A stretch of DNA of 64,000 bases from Cenococcum geophilum 1.58 (Eukaryota > Ascomycota > Dothideomycetes > Gloniales > Gloniaceae): positions 1 to 64,000 of the forward strand of contig KV748255.1 of assembly GCA_001692895.1 (NCBI GenBank). The letters are read 5' to 3'. The notes under the pieces were generated by a model. The model searched no databases and had not been told where the DNA came from. It worked only from the letters and a program-made list of their open reading frames with translations. Below are positions 55,901 through 64,000 of the stretch, piece by piece. The translations under genes were made by a program, and so were the position numbers. How positions within the stretch are numbered: position 1 is the stretch's first letter; every line of letters begins with the position of its first letter.

Positions 55901-57405
55901 GACTTAGTAAAGATTGGGGTCGGTAACTGGAGCTTAATTAAGGCGATCGGCCGTCTATACCAGTTGTTTATATATATATTTTAGGTATTAGGATAGAGTA
56001 GTAACTTAAGATATAAGCGCTACTTCTATATTTAAAGCAAAGACCAAGCTTAATGCGTTATTCTTATTTAGTAAACCCTTTTAGGGCGTACTCTAGTGTT
56101 TTAGTATTAATGTCTATGGCGTCTAGGTCCTTGCAAGTCTTAGGCGGCTAAGGGGCGGAGTATTAAGGTATATATTTTAGGGTAAGGCGTAGTATATCGT
56201 TATATAAGCCGTTAATAACATTAGTATAGGCAGTAAGGGTATTTGGCAGCTTAACTCCTATAAGGGAGGCTTTTAGTTTGGAGTTTAGGGACTCTATTAG
56301 GCAATTAATTAAAGCGGGTTCGTTCTATCCAGTCTCTTTAGTATAGTAGTGGAATTCAGCGAAGTATAATGGAAAACTCTTAGAGCCTTATATTATCTTA
56401 TTTAGTTTTCTTTATACTATAGCAATTTAGTTAGGGTCGCCGTAAAATGCTTCTAGTATAGTAACTAGTTTTTTTTATAGTGCTTGGCTAAAACGGGTAT
56501 ATAGTTTCTACGGCATCTCCTATTAAGCGACTTATGGCGTAACGTAGTTGGCTATTAGGGGTAGGGTAGTAGTCAATATTGCCGTTTAGCTTGTTCTTAA
56601 GTTGGTTAAAAAAGAAATATAGTTTACTCCTTTTACCTAAATAGGCGGGAGGATTAAGGAGGCATTTGGTTAACTTCTTTCTAAGGGCACTAATTAGTAA
56701 ATTTAGGGTTAAGGAGCTAGTTTTAGACACGTTCTTTCTACCTAGTATTTATAGGTTAATACCGGTAGTGGTAAGTAGGGATAACGGTAGGGCAGACGGT
56801 GGGGTAGATGGTAGGTTTTAGCGGATTTCTTTAATTTCTTTTTTTAGAGATTTGATTAATTTATAACATCGGGCCTTTTAATAGGTAAGGGTGTCCATAA
56901 AGGCCTGTTATAAAATCTTTATTTGTTTAGTAAATATAGCATATAGGTCTTTTATAGATATAGGGGCTTCTAGGTCGTTTTATATGCTAAATAGGGCGGT
57001 ATAAGGTAGGTTTAACATAATATAGTATTACGGAGTAAGTATAAGCAACGATAATATATAGTAAAGTAGATATTATTAAGCTATATATATAAACTATATA
57101 ATAAGGTTAAGATATTATATAAGGAAAGAAGGTAGAAAAACGGGAAGAAAGGGTATATATTATTAACTTAGTTGCTTAATTAATACGTATATAGAGCAGA
57201 ATAGGATTTAGGACGTAGTCCTGGCAGAACTTAGCAGAATTTAGTAAAACTTGGCAGAATATAGCAGAATTTAGTAGGACTTAGTGGAATATAGCAGAAT
57301 ATAGCAGATTACTATTAAATTGCTATAGGTCGCGGCAAATTGCGGTCTTATAGATAGTAGAAGTAGGTAGGCGTATATAAGGTATTATAGGGGTATCCTA
57401 TAACA

Positions 57406-57672
57406 AGAACCTAATAAATACTACTACCTTTTATAGAACTACTACCTAAAGCTTATATAAGCTAAGATATATACTGCCTAAGATTGCGATATTATCTAAG
57501 ACCTATAAGCTTATAAGGCGCTTACTAATAATATACGCTAAGAGACTAAAGATAACCTCCACGTATCTAAACGCGACATCTAATAGTTAAAGAAGGCTAA
57601 AATTGTACTTATTACTATAGTTACTAAAAAATAGCGTAATTAAATACTTATAATCTTAGCTTAATAAGTATA
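57406..57672. mobile_element. Continuation of older relic
   Basis: TA-rich decayed sequence between Gypsy-2 and Copia-2, presumably the right part of the element hosting Gypsy-2. Short stretches look formerly coding but I cannot assign a family. Confidence 0.4.
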
Positions 57673-60600
57673 TGTTGGGAATATGGGCAAGTTGCCGTTA
57701 CGTGCGGCAAGTTGCCGTCACGTGTTGCCGCGGCACTAGTGTGGCGAGGAGCCTTGGGCTCCTTGCCCCCCCCCCCCCTAATAAATATATAATAACAATT
57801 ATCATACTATTTACAAACCGTAGCTACGTGATATCCCCTTATGTAACTAACACTAATTAGTGGTTAACTTTACTGTTATACTATAGAGCAGCTAGGTATT
57901 CTACCAAGAAGAGACAAGCCACTATACCAGTGCTACTCGTGCTAAAGAAAGCTGTCTTTTAAGGTTAGAACTGGTTCTAAACCTTAAATAGAACTCTTCT
58001 ACGAATCTAAGGATCTAAAGGCCAGAACTAGTCCTAAGCCTTTCTAAGATTATGGATTCTTGCGTCTATTACGCAGAATAATACGCTTTACGAGTCTTTG
58101 CGATTTAAGGCTAGAACTGGTCCTAAGCCCTATAATCGCAAATATACGTTATAAACGCGTACTAAACAACAATCCCTACGCCAATAACACTTCCCTCCCT
58201 CTAAAAACATGGCTATGCCTACTTTAAACGACTGGGAAGACTCCTTACCACTAGGGGTAGCTTCGTACGCGAAACTCATTAATAAAAATTAGGATGAATT
58301 TACCTTTAATATAATAACTTATACTATAAAATAAGTTAATAGCTTTCTCCTATACCGTATTATATTCTACTAAAGTAGATACTACGCTAATATACAGCTG
58401 TGGGAATATTTTAGGGAGGATTTTATAGGATAGACCGCTAACACCTAGGCACTTAGTAATGTTAATATTGTTTAGGATTTTTAAGACTTCCTCTATAGGA
58501 ACGGGGTATACGTTATTAAGAACAGTAACCCAATTACTAGTAATATTTAGGCCGTTATTACTAGTATAGAAGAACTAGTATAGACGGAAGCTAAGATTAT
58601 ATATTAACTACGGAAACATAAAACTAACCTATATTCTTTAAAAGGCAACTTTAATTTAAAACGAAACCCCTAGAATACTACTCTCCCACCTAAAGGTGCT
58701 CTTCCACCTAAAGGTACTTATCCTCTACCTCTGCCGCCTTTAGCTTTTCTACTTTAGCTAACTGGTAACCCTCTACTATAAGAAGTTATAAATCTAATAA
58801 AGGTATATTTAGACAAAGAGAAGAAGTTTAGAGGAGAATTATACAATATGCTTAGAGTAAAACTATAGGTATTTTATAACTGTTGCAATAAGGTCGGAAT
58901 TTAATACTACTAGTACTACTACGCTTTCTCTATTATGTTAAAGGGATAGGTAGTAATATTCTATTACGACNATATTACGGGTAAAAACTATAGCTTTAAT
59001 ATAATGCTTTAGCTTATTAGAGCCCACTTTAAGACTAATAAAAATTACTAACTTTATATATCCAAATGGCGAGAGACTATATTTTAGAGAGTTATTGCTT
59101 TTAACCTAATAAAGACTTATTTAGAGTGCCTTTAACTACTCTTTAATAAACTCTAGAAAATCTAACGCGGATTTACTAAAACTTACTAAAATAAGAACAG
59201 CCTAAGGGACTAGGTTATCTTAGCATACCGTAGCGTTCCTAAGTGTAACTTGGCGCTATATAAATCTATAGATACGTTTAAAGGAGTATATACTAAGCTA
59301 CGCTCTGTTATAGGTACTACGATATAAATATAAGAATCTTAATAGTTTTATACTAAAAACCCTACCTAACTAAGTATTCCTAACTAATATGATTATAACT
59401 GGACTAATTAAATATATAGTGGCCGTGGTAGGGAATACGGAAGAGGGTATAATTAACGTTAACTATAAGGTAATTATAGAGGTCCTTATGGAGGTTCATT
59501 TTAAAGTAATTGCTAGAAGAAGTGCTATGTTTATAAGAAGCCAAATTACTAGTTAACTAGATACTCCCTTAATAAGCGAAAGGAGGCATATAATAAGTTC
59601 CGTTAAAGTATAAAAAATGTTAAAAATTATAAGATTACTATGGCCTACTTCTAAAGCTTCCTGGTTTAATATAAAGGCATAAAAGACCTTAAGGGTAAGG
59701 TTAATAAGACTAAACAGCTCCTTATAGATATAGAAATTAAGGACTACTTACCTAACTAATACTTTACTAAGTATGGTAAGGTAAATGGTATATAAACCGT
59801 TGCTATTCTTAATAACTAATTTACGCTCCACTTTATTACGAAGTTAGATATCTTTAACGAGCTAAAGGAGAGTTCTATGTTCTCCTTTAATGATAGATAC
59901 TCAGCGAACGTCTTCTATAGTATTATGCTAGACACTAGAGCTGTAGGAGTATCTATAGTAGAATAACCTTAAGTTTAAGCCCTTTAGTAGCTTAATAGCT
60001 CTATTTAGATTAACTATTTAACGGCAGGCCAATATATAATTTGTTTTAGTAAAGGTACTATAATTTCTCTTAGCACAATTAGGGTCTAAACCCCCTTAGG
60101 GTGCATTACTTTCTACATTATTCCTATAAATACTCTATTTCTATTTTGCATTAGAGATATAAATAAATTAGGCGTTAAGCTTAATAACCTTAAGAATATG
60201 CTTATATAGGGAGATAGTTAGGTACCTATCGTACGCAAGTAGGGTTACCCTTAGTTGCTCCTTTATTAACTAGAAAAGAGTATTGCTTAAAGCCACCTAA
60301 CTAAGTTAGAGTTACGTTAACTATACTATTATTTTAGCTACCTATCTGTTTATTAATTGCTTAGGGTTCTTTAGTAAGTAGGCTATAAAGTTAAGGTTAA
60401 GGTAATTAAGCATCTTATAAAGTACTGCTATTACTACTAAATAAACCAGAAGTCCCCTAGCCGATTTAAGTTTACCCTTAAGGATAACTACAACTTTAAC
60501 TTCTATATTATTATTAACGTTATATATCTTAGCGGCAAGCCAGTACTCTAAGTTATTAACTTTTTAACCTTCTTCTAAGCCGCGCGTTTCTTAAAAGATA

Positions 60601-61652
60601 TATTAGCTAGAAATATATAGGATACCCTTTAATTATACTAGATTAATATCTATTTAGGACCCCCTAATTAAATTATCTATAATATAGGAAAGAACTTCTT
60701 ATCTATAGAGTTCCGATAATAGATAAAGGCAATAGTAATTAAGGTTAAGGAAATCCCCATTAAGGCATATAATAGTATTAGAAAAGTGGAGTGATACTAT
60801 ACGCTATTACGCCGCGTATATAAGATTATCTCTTTAGAACTAAAGGACGCTAGTAAAGAACTTACCTTATAAATAGCTGTTAAAGCTATTAACAATTCCG
60901 CTAGCCCAGATAGACTCGTACCTATATTACTAGTCTTTAGCACCTACCCTTAAATAACTAATAATTCTCTACTATCTCCCTCCATTATATAATAAGCTAA
61001 GGCTATTTATAAGGTAATAAAGGAGGTATAACGTCTTTATGCTATACGCTAGGTCAACGACGCACTAGGAATAAGAAATGGCCTAAATACCTTAACTATA
61101 CTTAATCTGCCACTCTAGTCTAAAGTATACGTATAGCGTAAAAAGGGAGGATGGTTAGGCCTATACTAACTTATTATAATTAATAGTTAAACTTATACTA
61201 TTTAGATGCCTTATAGACCTACTTAATTCCGTTTAACTATTATTAAGCCTTACTATAAAGATAATAATTCTAAGCCTTTATAGGATGCCCTAAAAGATGC
61301 CTTAGAAGAGAACTACGATTAATATACTCTAGAAGGCGACTACGATCCCAATATAATTATAGTAGATGCGCTATAACCATAACGCGGTAGAGGTTACCTA
61401 AAGGGATTACAAAATCGCTAATATCTTATTAATTTTAAAGAATAATTTATTACCGCCATTAAGAATAGAGTTAAGTTATTAATGGCCTTTATAACAGCTA
61501 AAGAGAAGGCTAACTTTAAGCTCGTAAAATAGCTCTAAAAGGAAGGTTATATTATAACCCTAGGAGCTCCTTTTTAAGCATCTAATAAGCAGGAGATTAA
61601 CGGTCTTATTATAAGAGGAGTCTTTAAATTTAAGAAGTATAACCCTACTAAG
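57673..61652 (+). mobile_element. Copia-2 LTR retrotransposon, 3' end cut by Gypsy-4
   Basis: 5' LTR 57673-57852 (180 bp; TGTTGGGAATATGG .. TTATGTAACTAACA). The last ~65 bp of the LTR and the whole leader match Copia-1 closely (for example TTAGTGGTTAAC and AGGTTAGAACTGG), but the first ~115 bp of the LTR are unrelated to Copia-1. It includes a run of about 13 C near 57767. The element continues through gag and integrase into reverse transcriptase, where Gypsy-4 is inserted at 61653. The 3' LTR is outside the window. Confidence 0.85.
58209..61652 (+). pseudogene. Copia-2 gag-integrase-RT (truncated)
   Basis: ATG at 58209 opens MAMPTLNDWEDSLPLGVASYAK, shown here to 20 residues or so as its clearest stretch. 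Integrase core and end are near 60500-60940 (VEWYYTPLRRVY; MAVKAINNSASP-like), followed by the start of RT near 61560-61650 (EINGLIIRGVFKFKKY). Order gag-IN-RT is Ty1/Copia. Stops throughout (RIP). One undetermined base at about 58971. Confidence 0.72.
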
Positions 61653-64000
61653 TGTAACGGCGCTATCGCACGTTACCTGCCAAATTCTGCCATATTCTGC
61701 CGACCTGCGATTGGCCCGCCTAAAGCTAGCGCCTTGGCGGCTCACCCTATATATTTATTTACATTGGTCCTAGCAACCCCTTTTCCTTCTCTTTAGCTTA
61801 GTATCTTCGTAATATAGTATTCTATAAGCTTCGGTTTAGAGGCATTTATACGAGCTGTAATATTATACTAAGCTCTCCCTACCTTGCCTAGGAAGGCCTT
61901 AATAATATCCTACCCCAAAGAAACTTCGTCTGCAACGACGCATTAACACGCTATACTTAGACACTAAAACAACTCTACATTGCCTAGGAAGGCCTAAATA
62001 ATATCCTACCTTATAAGCCAAACAGGACTGGACCTATACCCCTAGAATCAAAACTAAAGCATATAATACCGACAAACCTTAGGAAGCTAACGATAGCACC
62101 TAAAGCAAGCTCATCTAAGAGAGCTGCCTTTACCCGAGAGGAACCTGAGATCTAATTAGAATCAGAAATCAAAGACAATAATAATATCGTAGATATACGC
62201 GAGTAGATTCGCGCCCTTATAGCCAGCTAGAAAACCAATCGTCTTAAAGCGAGAAATATATAAGAGACCCTATAAGAGATCCTAGAAAGCCTTACAGCCC
62301 TATAAAATAGCCCAGCTTCCCCTTCTTAAAGCCCTAGCCGACCTGTTTACTCTACTAAATGTAATATACTAGGGAGTACAGATATAATAACGAAGTAATT
62401 AAAGTCCGTTAAGCTTCCTAACCCCCTACCACTATCTAACAGGATAGACCCTACTTTTAAGAATTAGAGGATTTAAGTATAAGAAAAGCTCCGCGTTAAC
62501 TACAACTATTTCCTTTCTAAAGAAGCTAAAATACTCTACCTCTTTAGTCGAACCACTAGGGACGCCCAACGGCACCTTTAAGCCAAGTTTAAGGACGACT
62601 CCCTTATCCGATTTATATCTATTAATAAGATAATACAGCACCTAGTGGCTATTTACGTTAACCCAAACAAAGTATAGGATGCCCGTTATAACTATAATCA
62701 CCTAATAATAAAACCGAACTAACCCTTTACCGAATTTTAGACTTAATTCCTACACCTTACAGAAGAAGGCTAGGTTCCCCTTAAGAACTACTAATTAAAC
62801 CTATACAATAAGCTAACAATCCAGCTATAAAAAAAGATCGCTGTAACCTTAGATAACCTACCAACCTACGAAAGACTTACAGCTCGTTACCTATTATTAG
62901 ACTTAGAACTAAAGCGGATTAACGCCCGCCCTAATTAGCAGAAGCGACTCCGTAATAATTAGAACTCGCTAGCTATACCTATAGAAGCTAGAGTAGAAAG
63001 ATAAGTTACGACTGCTCTTATACTAAAGGTAGTTATAACTACGCCCTAGCGAGCCTTGCCTAACTAGCTACGTACTACGCCATTAACTAGTATTTACCGT
63101 AATACTCTAATCAACCCTACCTCGGCTACGTGCTTTAACTGCAATAAGTAAGGTTACTTTACCTTATCCTGCCTGGAGCTAAAGGATATAGGCGATATTA
63201 AGGAGATAGAGGAAGGAGAAATGTCCGATAAGTCGGGAAAAGAAGAACCCTAGGGAAAGACTCCCCCCTAGGGTACCCTATTAATCTNAAANANATTAAT
63301 NTTAGTTAGTTAATNGGTNGAAAGNATTTNANNGTTNTATATATAGTATCTTAAAATGGATATAGAGTTAATATAACCGCCCTTATTAACACTAGAGCAA
63401 ATAGCTTCGCCTTTATAAATACTGCCTATATAAATAATGTTGCCAAGTTTTTAAATGCAGAAGCTATCTAACTAGAGAAGCCTGTCTAGGTAAAGGGCTA
63501 TAACGGCCAAGCCGGTCGGCCCGTTACCTACGTCTTAAAGTTGCATATTGCTCTTAACGGACGACGCCAATACGGCATCCCCTTTTGCATCCTAGACTTA
63601 GGGTCCTATAATATAATCCTTAGACGAAAATAGATGTCCTATTTTAATATTTAGTTAAACATGCAAAAAAGACGGTTTATCTAGCCGGAGGATAGACTAA
63701 GGTTACCCTCCTTTATTAGGGAGATCCGAACTAACCGCAAGACACTAGCCGCAAGGGCTGACCCTACCTACTAGCAGGATGTCCGGGCCCGTGACCTAGC
63801 CTTTGCCTAAGAGGACGCCCGCCGCGAAGCTAGAAAGAACTCCGTACTAACAAAGATACTCTCCCAAAGCGCTACGTTTGGAGAGGACTCTACGTACGGA
63901 AGCGGGACAGATAATAACGTAGATAACGTCTAAATCGCATAGATCTAACCGTTATAGAAAAGAACGTATTAATAGGATATAAGGGATAACCTCTAAAAGA
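61653..64000 (+). mobile_element. Gypsy-4 LTR retrotransposon, 5' part (runs off window)
   Basis: Begins TGTAACGGCGCTATCGCACG within the Copia-2 RT; the preceding 5 bases are CTAAG, but the matching duplication lies outside the window. The LTR is roughly 61653-61875; its exact end cannot be set without the second LTR. Gag and the start of protease follow. Several undetermined bases at about 63288-63330. Confidence 0.7.
61900..63250 (+). pseudogene. Gypsy-4 gag
   Basis: Capsid-like region about 62440-62950 (NYFPSKEAKILYLFSRTT, similar in layout to Gypsy-1 gag VDYFPNARAKMAYVFGRT) and a zinc knuckle at about 63125-63170 (CFNCNKxGYFTLSC), followed by an acidic tail. Interrupted by TAG/TAA codons. 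A protease-like region follows to the window end. Confidence 0.72.

Larger units (their letters stand above)
45300..57000 (-). pseudogene. Gypsy-2 gag-pol, interrupted
   Basis: Minus-strand translation, with many stops, gives RT around 54500-54150, including YINDILIYSN where YxDDILIYS is expected (D to N, a G-to-A change). RNase H lies around 53740-53450 (KYNYKIYNKELLAII). After the Gypsy-1 interruption (47174-53427) integrase runs about 46400-45780, and a chromodomain-like WRGFTKPL motif is near 45410. Domain order RT-RH-IN is the Ty3/Gypsy order, and the chromodomain marks a chromovirus. Confidence 0.75.
44915..57405 (-). mobile_element. Gypsy-2 LTR retrotransposon (chromovirus type), RIP-mutated
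   Basis: LTRs of equal length, 380 bp: 44915-45294 (starts TGTTACGGAGTAAG) and 57026-57405 (starts TATTACGGAGTAAG). They are flanked by AAAAC (44910-44914) and AGAAC (57406-57410), a 5-bp duplication with one difference. Coding direction is minus: reading 57020 to 45300 gives gag, RT, RNase H, integrase and a chromodomain-like end, and a polypurine tract (minus strand) abuts 45295. Gypsy-1 is inserted in it, plus one short LTR-like insert at 46667. Unnested length is about 6 kb, i.e. full-size but dead. Confidence 0.88.

Overview
The window is nuclear DNA of a filamentous ascomycete (Pezizomycotina; the Leotiomycetes look plausible from the feel of the proteins, but this is not proven). The evidence is short GT-AG introns of about 50-110 bp with CTAAC/CTAAT branch sites, fungus-specific families (DUF3602, fungal STAND/NACHT protein, DUF4238, fungal PD-(D/E)XK-like protein), and repeats that are extremely rich in TA dinucleotides and stop codons. 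The last point is the signature of repeat-induced point mutation (RIP, CpA to TpA). No tRNA, rRNA or CRISPR array was seen.

Layout. 0-0.4 kb: repeat relic. 0.4-5.3 kb: small gene island with a truncated, frameshifted short-chain dehydrogenase, then divergent neutral ceramidase (-) and splicing factor SPF27/BCAS2 (+). 5.5-14.6 kb: repeat block. It holds a two-gene PIF/Harbinger transposon (6038-12419, TAA target duplication) with a nested Copia element (8673-11377, GGAAC duplication), then a hAT-like element full of tandem repeats (12624-14537, ATCAAAAG duplication) that itself landed in a MITE. 14.9-42.5 kb: main gene island. In order: SDR oxidoreductase (-), DJ-1/PfpI protein (+), TDP2-like phosphodiesterase (+), Arp1 centractin (+), DUF3602/Par32-like protein (+), zinc alcohol dehydrogenase (+), a decayed membrane-protein pseudogene (-), a STAND/NACHT protein (+), an unrecognised protein (+), a DUF4238 protein (-), an SDR pseudogene split by a solo LTR (+), and a PD-(D/E)XK nuclease-like protein (-). 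MITEs, hAT-type elements and solo LTRs sit between these genes. 43.3-64 kb: a nest of RIP-mutated retrotransposons: Tc1/mariner relic, Gypsy-2 (44915-57405, minus) interrupted by Gypsy-1 (47174-53422, plus), each carrying a little-mutated 257/258-bp solo-LTR-like insert, then Copia-2 interrupted by Gypsy-4, which runs off the window.

Gene function. The left and middle genes are mostly housekeeping: sphingolipid turnover, spliceosome, dynactin, DNA-adduct repair-like and redox enzymes. From about 29.7 to 42.5 kb the intact genes are accessory types (NACHT, unknown, DUF4238, PD-(D/E)XK-like). This stretch is the best candidate for a fungal self/non-self or genome-conflict neighbourhood, but that reading is inference from family types and context. 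Gene models given here were assembled by hand from reading frame and splice signals; exon sums divide by three in every CDS listed.
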